Source of the DNA: Apostichopus japonicus
Lineage: Eukaryota; Echinodermata; Holothuroidea; Aspidochirotida; Stichopodidae
Assembly (NCBI RefSeq): GCF_037975245.1
Contig: NC_092565.1
Coordinates: 18,827,999 to 18,891,998, forward strand
Reading direction: 5' to 3'
Length of the DNA stretch: 64,000 nucleotides
Part shown: positions 37,132 to 45,632 of the stretch, piece by piece
How positions within the stretch are numbered: position 1 is the first letter of the stretch
Layout of the letters: the number at the start of each line of letters is the position of its first letter
Made by a program: the position numbers and the translations under genes
The notes under the pieces: generated by a model
Told to the model about the DNA's origin: nothing
What the model saw: the letters and a program-made list of their open reading frames with translations, nothing else
The model's database searches: none

Positions 37132-39819
37132 AAAAATAATAATAATATCGGTTGGAAAACAGTTATATTGCGAATCTAAAAAAGTGGTATGAGCATAGGT
37201 TATAACTTACATTTCACGTCATGTGTGGATATCCACTTTATAGTGCTAGATCATTCTGGATTTTGTAAACAATTGCTCAAAAAATATTTCAGATGGGAAT
37301 ACTGTGAATTTCTCCTGAATTACGACCCCCACCCCGCCCCTCCTTCCAGCCAGCGTTCGAACACGTGACCTTCCAAATATTATAGGCTTCATTGCTTCTA
37401 ACGTCATCTTCCATATCATCTCGCCTATAACACTCAGCCAGTGTTAAATCTAAGTTTGAGTGGATAACAACTAGGACACCGTATGGTCTATAATTTAAAG
37501 TTCAGAGGTTTTCTTACATTATTTATAGATAACAATTAACACACACCAAAGATTGACTTTATCTGATTTACAGGTTCAGAAAAATTACGTTTTGAAACTT
37601 ACCTCAGGATATATATATTCTCCTCAAAATAATTTTGGGAGTCTAGGCAAAAGATAATCAATGACGTCACCATTTTTCTGGGATAGAGGAGTCGATTTGT
37701 CCTTACTCTTAACCTGTTGAGCATGTGTTTTGGTGAAGTGTTGTTTTGCATTTATCGGATTAAATTGCACACAAAAAAAAGTTGACAAATTTCTGAACTA
37801 TTCTTCTAACTATCGAATGCTGATCTAATGCCAATCATCATCGCCTCTCTTACCTCTGCCCAGATTAGTTATTTTGAGAGTATTTCAGCTTCCGCAGACG
37901 ACATCTTGGTTTATGTAACCATAATGACGGTTTCAGATTTCCTGGCAAAGTTATCTGTCATCATCGTACCACGTGGGACACTAAACGAAGTTAACGCTCT
38001 AATCCTCTCCGATGTTGTAGGCGTTTTTATCACACTCCTCTTCGTCCTGTGGCCAGCTAAACCAGTTCTTATAGTCTGTTGTGTCTGTAAGTTGCAAATA
38101 TCAAGAAGATAAAACCGCTTCTTAAATCTTTTAACTGTTTTCTTTGTGTGTGTGTGTGGGGGGGGGGGGGGGTTGGCTTATACCTAACCTAAATAGATAC
38201 ACTTGTTACGGCATATGTGTTTGGTCTACACCGGTAACTGATGTTTTCCTTGTCTTTTTCTTTCAACATTACAACATTACGCGACTCATATAACACACTC
38301 TGACGTCATTAGATACATGTTCAGCAATGTCTTTTAGAAGAGAGGCACCTCATTCACACAATATGCTATCGCCTCTCCTATAGATCTATAAAAATGAATT
38401 GAGAACTCAAAATACATTATGTTAGGAGAGGGACACCTCACTCACACCAAGCAGTATCACCTCTCCTAAAGATCTATCAAGTGTATGACGAATTCAAAAT
38501 ACAATGTTTTAAGAGAGAGACACCTCACTTACGCCATGTACCATTGGTAAGCAGGTTAGTTATATTGTTCATAGGATAGTTATATTGTAATGTTTATTGT
38601 TTTTTATTCAGATATAGGAATAGGTCGAGCTTTGTACAATATTTTACCATTCAAGGCTACCGTAGACTTGCTAGATGTGGCCAACCCAGAGCAAGGTATC
38701 ACGCTTGGCATGTTTGCTCTTGGAGTAGGATTTGCTGTCGGAACAGTTCCAGCAGGTAATATAGTTAAAAGGTTAACCCGGAGGAAAATTTGCCTTTCAC
38801 AGATGATCGAGGAACATATTATAAGCATACTGGTGAAATACAAAAAAAATAAAATCCTACATAGCGTTATCGATATATATATATTGATAAATTTCAGAGA
38901 ATTCGCAATGTTTTGAAAGGTTTGGATTCATCATATAATCACTGCTATATACAGACTTTCTAGAGGCACTATGAATCTGGGTCCCCTCTTTGAAGTTCCT
39001 TAAGCATATTATGATAATGAGCCTAAACATTTCTTTACCACATACATCATTGATCCCCCTTAATGACCCAGGAACTGACCCCTCCCCCACCCCGCCTTAT
39101 CATGGCTGGGCCAAGTGTCCTAAAAATTGCTTTATACCCAAAATGGCAACAATTGTTTCAAAATATCAATACAATTCTTTGGTACTTATGGGAACATCCA
39201 ATTTCCATGACATCCGCCGCTTCGAAAGAGTCCCGTATAATAAAATGTTACAATTACTGACAAAAATCGATTAAACCAGTCTTTCAATGAAATTATTTTC
39301 CATCAAGTGTGGCTTCTTCTTTTTCACCGTCTTCTAGTTTATTATATCTCAAGTGACTTCCATGATCAAATTACTAGTCCACTGGACCAATTGGCATCAT
39401 ATCCGTATTTAAGAGCGATATGTTTAGATTATATTTAGATAAAAGGGAAAGGGGCCACATAGCTCTGTCTGACTCGTCGAAGATCGATAATTTACGCAAT
39501 CTATATAGAGCAGGTCATCTTTCCATCTCCGTATTCCAACTTTTCTCCATTTTATGCTGTTCTTTTCTCTTTCCAATTTCCAGGCGCTATATACGATATA
39601 TCTGGCTCTTATAGTGTGGCGTTTATCATCAACTCTGTCTTCTTCAGCATTGGAGGGGGATTCCTCATGATTTTGAAATCGTGTAAACCAAGATGGAGAA
39701 GACGTCGGGAGTCCCGTCACAGTGTCCACAAGAGCCAAACATTGTGTCAGAACATCCATGGAAGACGGACCTCTTCCGATTCCCATGGTGTTGACAATCA
39801 GATTGAAATAAAATGCTGA
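17333..39819 (+). CDS. MCT/SLC16-like membrane transporter, seven exons, one split by a transposon
   Basis: Exons: 17333-17480, 20328-20492 continuing at 35113-35247, 36094-36479, 37864-38086, 38612-38755, 39584-39819. All intron junctions are GT..AG. The total is 1437 nt, 478 residues plus stop, if the 20493-35112 insert is left out. MCTs are 12-helix major-facilitator carriers that move lactate, pyruvate or related acids, usually with a proton. Visible features are helix 1 ([17 protein letters not shown]), SYGRLF, the helix 4-5 loop with [18 protein letters not shown] and GWRQTL, a long Ser/Thr/Lys-rich cytosolic loop (about residues 190-245), helix 12 from [10 protein letters not shown], and a basic tail. 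The usual acidic-Gly-Gly before helix 1 is missing (RKRW), so the substrate may differ. As assembled, the insert puts a stop at 20495-20497, ending the protein after about 105 residues. Exact substrate unknown. Confidence 0.85.
18040..19460. repeat. Intronic 21-bp minisatellite with 145-bp higher-order unit
   Basis: The unit AGGACGGGCACCAACAATAT(A) repeats throughout the first intron of the MCT-like gene. Between about 18196 and 18640 the variants are organised into a 145-bp higher-order unit (CATGAGTG at 18196, 18341, 18486 and 18631). Because 21 is divisible by three, all frames stay open for long distances. The long frames on both strands here (up to 298 codons) are repeat artefacts. Confidence 0.9.
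19807..19834. repeat. Micro-palindrome 1 (28 bp)
   Basis: ATGGAGGTAAA and TTTACCTCCAT are exact inverted arms around TCTGTG. The flanking 9-mers CAAATAGCC and GAAATAACT match at 6 of 9. Same family as 29726 and 32818. Confidence 0.6.
20328..20492 (+). CDS. MCT-like gene exon 2, left part (interrupted)
   Basis: Acceptor AACATAG, then the frame [20 protein letters not shown]... through helices 2-3 to TTYIGVL, where the transposon begins. The next in-frame codons belong to the transposon and include TGA at 20495. The continuation starts at 35113 with [13 protein letters not shown], in frame once one CTGG copy is counted. Confidence 0.85.
20493..20690 (+). repeat. Left terminal region with sub-terminal GTGTCC motifs
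   Basis: After the terminal repeat, AATAGTGTCC-type motifs recur in both directions: 20503, 20524 (inverted), 20541, 20573, 20586 (inverted, variant) and 20608 (inverted). Arrays like this commonly bind transposase. The same motif cluster is at the other end of the transposon. Confidence 0.75.
20700..22440. other. Transposon interior, no coding signal seen
   Basis: Apart from short unconvincing frames this stretch shows no splice-bounded exon. A CA/TA-rich microsatellite occupies about 22315-22425 and marks the 3' end of the non-LTR fragment next to it. Confidence 0.4.
22449..23061 (-). pseudogene. Non-LTR retrotransposon, 3' end of reverse transcriptase ORF
   Basis: Two overlapping - strand frames carry the post-catalytic part of a LINE-type ORF2: [34 protein letters not shown], then [17 protein letters not shown] and [18 protein letters not shown] near the end. 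They are offset by a frame change near 22740 (an A-rich run). The 5' part is missing, as in most LINE copies truncated during insertion. A simple-repeat tail follows. It lies inside the 14.6-kb transposon. Confidence 0.8.
23062..24295. other. Transposon interior, dispersed repeat-like sequence
   Basis: Phrases of the type 'ACTAAATATGAxATCTGTTC..TTGA' and 'GTTTTCACAA.TTGAACCC' recur here (23360-23600) and again at about 25810-25900, so this is dispersed repeat. A G run lies at 24031-24041. No exon supported. Confidence 0.4.
24296..24432 (-). pseudogene. Candidate last exon of the transposon gene
   Basis: After an acceptor (ATGTTTAG) the frame reads [20 protein letters not shown] and further to ELDNLR and a TAA stop. 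It is acidic and has no motif I recognise. Position, strand and coding look fit a C-terminal exon of the integrase gene upstream, but reading phase does not join cleanly to the candidate exon at 24555-24677. Confidence 0.35.
24555..24677 (-). pseudogene. Candidate exon, unknown domain
   Basis: Bounded by an acceptor (TTTTCTGCAG) and a GTAATG donor, the frame is open for 40 codons: [20 protein letters not shown], then [20 protein letters not shown]. The LNDVLV start loosely recalls the first motif of Ulp1-type proteases, but His and Cys motifs were not found. It may belong to the transposon gene or be unrelated. Confidence 0.35.
24832..25290. repeat. Diverged tandem repeat, ~60-bp unit, about seven copies
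   Basis: The theme 'GCATGCGAGCATTCAGACTAGCA..TTGATC.CCC..TTGTGGGTCTGATCCTCCTTGA' recurs with substitutions and small gaps. It lies within the 14.6-kb transposon, on the 3' side of its integrase gene. Confidence 0.75.
25921..26893. mobile_element. CATAGGCGTA-family DNA element, ~970 bp
   Basis: Left end CATAGGCGTACGAGGC; right end CGTACCCCTAT, its inverted partner with one change. Outside both lies GACCTCGGC (25912-25920 and 26894-26902), a perfect 9-bp duplication. It contains TA/GATA microsatellite (26027-26150), a G run (26380-26390) and, at about 26715-26850, a block matching the interior of the hAT MITEs at 30777 and 44546. No transposase frame. Confidence 0.65.
27462..27666 (-). pseudogene. 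Ginger1-like integrase exon: GPY/F domain
   Basis: Acceptor TTTTATTCAG, donor GTAAGA. The frame [20 protein letters not shown], then [20 protein letters not shown] and KGLYTLMN is the C-terminal GPY/F module found in gypsy and Ginger integrases. It is open throughout this exon. The phase does not match the preceding exon by simple joining, consistent with decay. Confidence 0.75.
27775..27975 (-). pseudogene. Ginger1-like integrase exon: post-core segment
   Basis: Acceptor ATATCCAG, donor GTAATT. The start reads best as [20 protein letters not shown], and the end ([20 protein letters not shown]) lies in a different frame. The two halves are therefore separated by a frame change near 27910. 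The KAQERQK..D.RH pattern is typical just after the integrase core. Confidence 0.7.
28558..28848 (-). pseudogene. Ginger1-like integrase exon: second half of DDE core
   Basis: Acceptor TTATTTAG, donor GTTTGT. Contains the second catalytic Asp (VISDQRGEF) and the catalytic Glu ([11 protein letters not shown]), then [20 protein letters not shown]. Two in-frame stop codons (after DMIGV and after NENQDD) show that this copy cannot make a full protein. Confidence 0.8.
29149..29309 (-). pseudogene. Ginger1-like integrase exon: first half of DDE core
   Basis: Acceptor CTTTTTTTAG, donor GTAAAT. Reads [20 protein letters not shown] with the first catalytic Asp, a TAA stop, then [20 protein letters not shown]. 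It splices in phase (AG + A) to 28848. Introns between core segments distinguish it from ordinary gypsy integrase. Confidence 0.8.
29310..30480. other. Transposon interior, probable intron
   Basis: The integrase zinc-binding (HHCC) segment is expected upstream of 29309 on the - strand. Only a doubtful trace was seen at about 30370-30440 (- strand: [17 protein letters not shown]). Micro-palindrome 2 lies at 29726. Confidence 0.4.
29726..29742. repeat. Micro-palindrome 2 (17 bp) with 9-bp direct repeats
   Basis: ATGGAG..CTCCAT ends surround TTTAC. The flanks GGTACAACC (29717-29725) and CGTACAACC (29743-29751) match at 8 of 9. Confidence 0.65.
30777..31180. mobile_element. hAT MITE, 404 bp, inserted in the array
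   Basis: Terminal repeats CAGTGGCGGAGC / GCTCCGCCACTG. Target duplication CTAGGTGC (30769-30776) against GTAGGTGC (31181-31188), 7 of 8. The copy at 44546-44895 is the same family in the opposite orientation. Array repeats continue on both sides, so the MITE arrived after the array existed. Confidence 0.85.
31185..32060. repeat. ~82-bp tandem array with 413-bp higher-order unit
   Basis: Monomer text: CATTGCAAATTATTATTCTT, then TCAGTAGGTGCCCGA and GCATATTGCCCAAATTTTCACC. Five monomers form a higher-order block that is repeated about 413 bp later (for example TGAAAAACACATTGC at 31394 and 31807). Open frames up to 138 codons here come from the periodicity. Confidence 0.85.
32818..32849. repeat. 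Micro-palindrome 3 (32 bp) with perfect 9-bp direct repeats
   Basis: Arms ATGGAGCTATAA and TTATAGCTCCAT are exact inverted copies around TCCCAGGT. The 9-mer GGTTTAACC occurs immediately on both sides (32809-32817 and 32850-32858) without mismatch, as a target duplication would. Confidence 0.8.
33069..33145 (-). pseudogene. Weak candidate exon for the integrase zinc-binding region
   Basis: Between TCTTTTTAG and a GTAATC donor, one frame reads [16 protein letters not shown], loosely like the spacer of an HHCC zinc domain. The frame breaks at a T run before it. Reported only because an exon is expected in this interval. Confidence 0.2.
33926..34165 (-). pseudogene. Ginger1-like integrase, first coding exon
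   Basis: Starts ATG at 34165 ([11 protein letters not shown]), hits an in-frame TAG at codon 12, then [39 protein letters not shown] and further to a GTAAGTG donor at phase 0 (80 codons). The segment resembles the N-terminal region before the zinc domain in intron-bearing Ginger/KRBA2-like integrases. The stop makes this copy non-functional unless translation starts downstream. Confidence 0.6.
34166..34959. other. Transposon interior upstream of its gene
   Basis: Region 34300-34560 is GC-richer than its surroundings, with CCGGGGTCAGAGCAGGG on the - strand, and is probably a SINE-like repeat. The transposon promoter should lie here; no motif is diagnostic. Confidence 0.35.
34960..35108 (-). 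repeat. Right terminal region with sub-terminal GTGTCC motifs
   Basis: Read inward from 35108: TGTGGCAGTAATGAGTGTCC, GGGCGTCC, then further GTGTCC / GGACAC motifs at about 35067, 35049, 35029, 35020 and 34984. This mirrors the left end. Confidence 0.75.
35113..35247 (+). CDS. MCT-like gene exon 2, right part
   Basis: Resumes at [18 protein letters not shown], then [19 protein letters not shown] and VGASVG, ending at a GTAAGA donor. Helix 4 is divided between this piece and 20328-20492. Read with the left part, minus one CTGG, the frame is continuous. Confidence 0.85.
35400..36093. other. MCT-like gene intron
   Basis: No exon or mobile element recognised. The acceptor TTCTTCGTAG ends it. Confidence 0.5.
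36626..37015. mobile_element. Possible degraded hAT MITE in an MCT intron
   Basis: Begins CAGTGGCGTGCGCATGG and ends GCACGCCAATT, inverted ends with two differences. Flanks TCCTGGAG and TCCAGAGA match only partly. It includes a G run (36771-36785). Confidence 0.4.
37080..37150. repeat. (AAT)n microsatellite
   Basis: AATAATAAT repeats with a few AAAAT interruptions, in an intron of the MCT-like gene. Confidence 0.9.
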
Positions 39820-41993
39820 CACATATTAACAAAAACCTTAAAAACTTTAAAAATAAAAAACTCGGAAATAAGAAATTCCGAGAAAAAATTATAATTATTA
39901 ATCTGTGTGGCTGCTGTCATTAATGTAGATGGATTTTTGTACCTATATGCTAGCTAGGTATATTATAAAATGGGCAGTCATGGAGGGCCTCGATTACAGT
40001 CGAAAAGTAAGTGTCCCGAGGCTGCCCGAATTTTCAACAGCTTTTCGGGCTAAGAAACGGGAACGATTTGGGGACAATGGGGAATGATTTGGCAAAAAAC
40101 GGGAACAATTCGTGCAAAAATCGAAGAAAATTCGACCAAGCGACCGTATACTAAATCTTCGCAATATTTATAAATTTTTTCAACAACTTTTGCTCGAATT
40201 TTAAACCCCCTGATATATTTGGGGCAGTACCGTATGTTCCTTACCGCCTTCCCCGTGCCCCCCCCCCAGCCCGCCTCGTACGTATATGGTCTTATTGAAC
40301 CTACTGGAAGTTTAACCTTTTACTTTCTCTCTTTTTGTTTCCTGTAATTGGTTCAAAATGAGTCAAACATTGTTGTTAATAACAACAATGGGAACATAAG
40401 ATCATATTTTAAGTTTTAAACGGTATTTTAGATCAAGTCCCACATCAAATTGAATCATGAAGTGAATAAAAAACAACAACATTAATAATTCGAGCAAAAG
40501 TGCAACATAACTGCCATCTTCTTCATTTTTATATCGTGGAAGAAATTAATTTAAAAAATATTGCATAAATAATTTATACCTTAACTTATGGGGATGTTAT
40601 AATTTCTTTTGTAACTTATAATGCCACAATTAAATTTCCATGTGTGTTAACCGAGACCTTCTAACTTTGCATAATTCAACCACGTGAGATTAAATTTGGT
40701 TTAATGATTAAATTTGAAAGAAAACAGTGGCAATTTATAATTATTTTGCTTTATGTTTTTTCTGATGTACCTCGGTAGTCTGACCGTACATTTTCTTTAA
40801 AGTAGTATCAGGAAAATTAATTCCTAGGTCCCAATGCAACCGATTCACACAGAGATTACAGTAACTACTGTAAATATTAAAACGTGGTACCACAGTAAAA
40901 ATTGGATTGTGCTGACAAATCGGTATAGCATGTGCTTTTAGGTTTACATTAAGAACTGATATGTGTAATCCCAAACAACTGGATGTGTTGGAAGTACACA
41001 TATCCTCAGTTCTTACTGTAATCCTACATCATGTAATCACACCATCAATCATCAATCCTACATCATGTAATCAACATGCTACCGATTTATTGCACGATCC
41101 AGTTTTATTTTGGTACATAACTACAAATGACCGTTGGCCTCCACCAAAAACAATAGGCTTCTTTAGCTTAATATGGTACTTTTGCACTTTAAATTTGAGA
41201 TCCTCCCAATACTTGTACTCAATGTAGTACTTCGACACACTAAATATGAAATTGGTCTGATATTCCCTTCTCGAGAAATCGTGTTAACAAGCTGGGCGTC
41301 ACAAACCCACTCACACACACACACACACGCACATAATATTTCATATGAGTACACATTGATTACTATTGCTTGAACTTTAATCAGGTGACGATTCAGAAAA
41401 AGTTAGTGTTTGATTGGAATAAGTATACGTTAAGGTCAACATAATATAAATCTTTTTCACATAAATTGGACCAATACACTGATGACCCTTCAGTCGATCC
41501 TTCAGTCACGTCATTAGGTGTACTATATATCTTCAGCTCTTGGCAATACCGCGGAGTATCTTTGTCACGGTATACGCAGTTTCCCGTAGGTAGGGCGGAT
41601 AAACCTATAACGGCTTATCAGTGGCTCCGGTTGCGCCGCTCTTGTCCGAACCCCCGAACGTGCCACCCGGTTGAGATGTGGAAGGCGCCCATATTTCTTC
41701 TTGGTCTCGAAATGTGATATACCAATGTGTAAAACGACAGTAGACAATGCATATACATGGTAGATGGCCCTGTTGGTATACCTATATAGATACTCTTCAA
41801 TCTGTATAAAATTACTGCCCTTTCATATTTATATGTATATATATTTTTTGTTTACAGTTTAAAGCTATATATAACAGTAGAATCGAAAACGACTTGTATT
41901 ACCTCGAAACCATTCATGACTTCTTATGATTATTATTCCATGATTTGTCTTTTTTAAGAGGCAATGTTTACTTCAGTTACCACGGTTACAGAT
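39820..41993. other. Gene-free stretch after the MCT-like gene
   Basis: A block at about 40010-40290 ends CCGCCTCGTACG.TATATGG and contains GCCCGAATTTTCA, so it is probably a third, degraded CATAGGCGTA-family copy. A short GC-richer repeat lies at about 41515-41720. No exon supported. Confidence 0.45.
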
Positions 41994-42989
41994 TCACTTT
42001 TGACCAGAAAATTGACATAAGTCGCGTCCCTTGGACCATACTTGTTTGACGTCAGAAGTCACTTTCCTGCTATCGTCCAATCTTATTAAGGTTTGCCAGG
42101 GTCTGGTCATGACTATATCCCTTAATGTTAAATCAAACGGCTGATATATATAGTCTACATCAACTTTTTGATTCGATAGGCGTCGAGTGCTCTTGAGGTT
42201 AGGTGCTTTTATTTGCACACTCGGCAAGCTTAGCATAAAATCGTCTTTTGTCCGAGCAGCCAGAACGTCCCTCTTTCTCTTTTTAAACTTATGTTTCGCA
42301 ACATTTGAAATACGACACAATTTTTGCAGATCTGATTTAGTTTCATGATTTTCAGCACAGGTCTGAGATAAGACATCTTGCGCAATTTGATCATGTGAGC
42401 AAAGACCTCGCAAGGTTGAAGTTGGATTGGCGAACACGGTCATTGGTGGATAACCCTTTTCTGTAGTTGCCATGGACATATTTTGCAGTCGCACAAACAC
42501 ACGACATGGGTCGTGCGTACACACTCTTGAACTTTGTGATGGTAAATGAGTCTCCAAACAAGAATGTTTCAATTGATTAACATGACCCCCGACTCTACGA
42601 TCCCTACTTAACTCACTTACAGTGTCTTTCCTATTTCTAAACCACCATCTTGGACGTTTTTGCTTCAGAAAAGGCCAAGTCTTTTTCGAATAATCCCCTT
42701 GGTGACATGAATGCGGGGTGAGGCCTTCTTCGTTTCCATAGATACGTGATTCCGGTCGTTCGTCCCATGGAGTCGTGGGTGGATTATCTAATACTGATCT
42801 TAATCCTCCTGTTACTGTTTCCGGGGATGGATATGTCCCTTTATCGAAATGATTTTGTAATCGAATGGACATACAAATTGGCGGTAAAAATTGCTTCGGA
42901 CGAAACGAAGCGTTATAACCCGGTTCCATTTTGGAGTAATATATAGGTACACCTAATGAACTCAAAGAAATTCCAGAATTCAATGTCAA
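41994..42989 (-). CDS. Unknown protein, 311-331 residues
   Basis: A long open frame for this AT-rich region, ending DLCQFSGQK. The first ATG is at 42929 (MEPGYNASFRPKQF), giving 311 residues. The frame stays open upstream to about 43002, where a CTTCAG acceptor would make this a terminal exon. The product is basic, with Lys/Arg clusters (KHKFKKRKRD near two-thirds) that could be a nuclear localisation signal. Several spaced Cys/His residues (THDPCR, HSCHQ, CSHDQ) form no motif I know. No membrane segment or signal peptide is seen, and I do not recognise the family. Composition is not repeat-like, which argues for a real gene. Confidence 0.5.
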   Translation of the reverse strand: MTLNSGISLSSLGVPIYYSKMEPGYNASFRPKQFLPPICMSIRLQNHFDKGTYPSPETVTGGLRSVLDNPPTTPWDERPESRIYGNEEGLTPHSCHQGDYSKKTWPFLKQKRPRWWFRNRKDTVSELSRDRRVGGHVNQLKHSCLETHLPSQSSRVCTHDPCRVFVRLQNMSMATTEKGYPPMTVFANPTSTLRGLCSHDQIAQDVLSQTCAENHETKSDLQKLCRISNVAKHKFKKRKRDVLAARTKDDFMLSLPSVQIKAPNLKSTRRLSNQKVDVDYIYQPFDLTLRDIVMTRPWQTLIRLDDSRKVTSDVKQVWSKGRDLCQFSGQK

Positions 42990-44545
42990 AACTTTCTGAA
43001 GTTAACTGACGTTAAATCAATAACAAATCGGCTACAAAAGAACGAAAGCATCTGTACAGTTCAATCCAAATCAATTAGCTTGTATGTTTCAATGATCACA
43101 ACGTTACTCGAGCCGAGTAGGTGTTTGTAAACATTCCGCACAATATATTTAGTCAAATATGTCAATTGCTGTTCAATTCCAGTTACGAAACAAAACAAGA
43201 AAGGTGCATTTAAAGAAACTGTAAAGATGTCTTGAATTCACAAGGTATTCTGTCAATAATTATCTGTGGAACTCCACACGATCCTTTACATTATCCGATT
43301 TCCTTCGCAACTGCGTAAGAGCAACACCGTACTATAATATACCACACTGACTGTATGTCAGTGCCATGGTGACGTGTATAGGTTATAAAATACTGTTCTT
43401 CTTAATACGAAGGCAAAATAACACGTATTTCCCAGCGGAGGGCTGAGGTGAGTATCAGGGTCATCAATAAATAAATTTTCACCGAAGGAACTCCTCAGAT
43501 CTCGCGAGCAACTATACACAAATCACATTCTTTTTGTGTCAAAGGTGACAAGTCGGATAAATGGTAAAATTAATGGTAAATACAATTTCCGGGAATATTT
43601 CTTCCGATATGGGTTCGGGTAGCCTATATATAGTTTATTATTTTATTGAACTGCTGGTCCATCTGAGTTAGTCTAGTTCTCTTAAGTTCTGCTATATTGG
43701 GTAGGCTTTAGTAAATGTTTTGTTCGTTCCAACTTTAACCTTATATTTCATTGCTTATTCAAGTACAAGCAGTGCCATGATATTCTTATTGTGTATATGT
43801 TTACTAACGCTACTATTTATGTCGCCCGATGTGAAAGGCACGTTACTAATAAAAGTACTTATATAGAGTTTAGGATAGGGTAACGTCTGTCATACCAACG
43901 ACGGACAACTGCACATGTATAGGGTTGAACCTAGGAAATAGATAAAGGGAGACCCAGACACAGGTTTGCGATGAGGGGCAGGGGGGTTGGAGATGCCATA
44001 GCAATTGCCGTCTGTGGTGGCACCACACCTGAGCTTAAATCATTACTGTAGAAATCATCGGATCATCCGTCTCACTCCCCACTTCCATTCCCGCCCAAAC
44101 CCTCCCCAACCCCCACCCCCACCCTCCGAAACCCCACCCAAACCTTCCTCAATGCCTCCTCTCGTCGGGATTTTGCTCAAGCTAAGCTGAAATAGGCAAC
44201 ACGTGGCTTCAATCAGTCTAATGTTCATGTATTCATAAGATTACATATGAAAGAAAAAACATCAATAAATGAAAGTCACATGGCAACATATATCTCGTGT
44301 GTCATGATAAATGTATTGTGCAATCATTTGCTTGAAATGAAACAAATGACGTCAGACCATGTAGATGGCGCAAAATTAATCTGTTTGATCAGATTGTTTA
44401 AAGAAATTATATTCTGAACCACTTGTAAAAATAAATCTATGTCTATAGCATGTGCGTCTTCTATGAAAATACATTTGGAAGCATTGACAAAGACATTACA
44501 TTTACATGAATTATCATACAAAGTAACAATATACAATTGCCAGAC
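42990..44545. other. Gene-free stretch
   Basis: A C-rich, proline-coding patch at 44085-44150 is simple sequence. No exon supported. Confidence 0.45.
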
Positions 44546-44895
44546 CAGTGGCGGAGCGTCCATACAGTCAGGGGCGGATGTCCCCCCCCCCCCCCTCACC
44601 CCCTGACGGACTCAAATGGACTGCTGGCGCCCTTTTCAGCTTTTTACCACTTTTTACTTATTCGCGATTATTGACTTTTTTGTATTGCGCTCTCATCTAC
44701 CTATTGACATTTTTCACATTATCTGCAAATTAGCAAGGCCCGGAAAGGGTCATTTCCGGCGATTTAGGAGGTATCTTTTCTGGAAATGTCTGTACGCTCC
44801 GCGCCATCCTGTGGTGGTGCTCCGCTTAGATAGTGTCGAAAGCTCCCCTACAGACCATTCTCGCCCCCTGACCAATACCCCTAGCTCCGCCACTG
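44546..44895. mobile_element. hAT MITE, 350 bp, perfect target duplication
   Basis: Ends CAGTGGCGGAGC and GCTCCGCCACTG are exact inverted repeats. TGCCAGAC lies directly on both sides (44538-44545 and 44896-44903), a perfect 8-bp duplication. The sequence is homologous throughout to 30777-31180, inverted. A C run follows the left end. Confidence 0.9.
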
Positions 44896-45279
44896 TGCCA
44901 GACAACCTAATTATAACCAAAAACTGAGAGACACATGATAACTCCCTCATAACGTTTCTAATATCAGCAACGATAAACAGATCGCACATTCTACTCAACT
45001 GCGTATTGCCATTCAGAACGTTTACGCATTTCCTTTCTCAGAGCCATTGTTTTTGCTTCGCCGTGGCGGATTTTCAAAGGAACGGTACTATACTCTGCAA
45101 TTAGGGTGGGTTTAGGAGAGGGTTAAAAAGGTTTCACCCAGAACAAAAGACCTCTTTTGAGGCCTCTTAATGGTAAGATATGCACCAAAAGAGCAATGTT
45201 ATAAGATACAAAAAAAGCAAGAGAAAGTATAGTTGCAGAAAAAAGTTGTCTGACATTTTTCTCTCTGTTTCGTTATTTC

Positions 45280-45488
45280 CAGAGGCGTAGCAATAGGCGA
45301 TTCGGGCGGTTCGTCGAACCGGGCCGTAAATGACCCCAGGGTACGTTTCGACAACGGATCATAACGGTTTTTACATTCATAGCTTTGTGCCTAGTGTAGT
45401 TTGGAACTTTGCAATGATGAAGTAAGGATAAAGGGACCCAACTCTCACTATCGAACCGGGTCCCCTGAAACCCAAGCTACGCCACAGG
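45280..45488. mobile_element. Short hAT-like MITE, 209 bp
   Basis: Ends CAGAGGCGTAGC and GCTACGCCACAG are inverted with one mismatch. Flanks GTTATTTC and GCTATATC match at 6 of 8. Confidence 0.6.
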
Positions 45489-45632
45489 CTATATCAATCA
45501 AGTTGGGTGTATCTGTACCAATAGGCTCCCTATCCATAAACTTGAACCGCTACAGACTTGGTTTTGCTTGTGTTAACTTTGATTGCTGCATTGGTCCAGG
45601 GAGCCACAACAACTCGTAATTGACTGGTGAAC

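Noticed and set aside
42746-42946. + strand ORF opposite the 41994-42989 frame
   Set aside because: Shorter, with hydrophobic low-complexity runs; most likely a shadow of the - strand frame.
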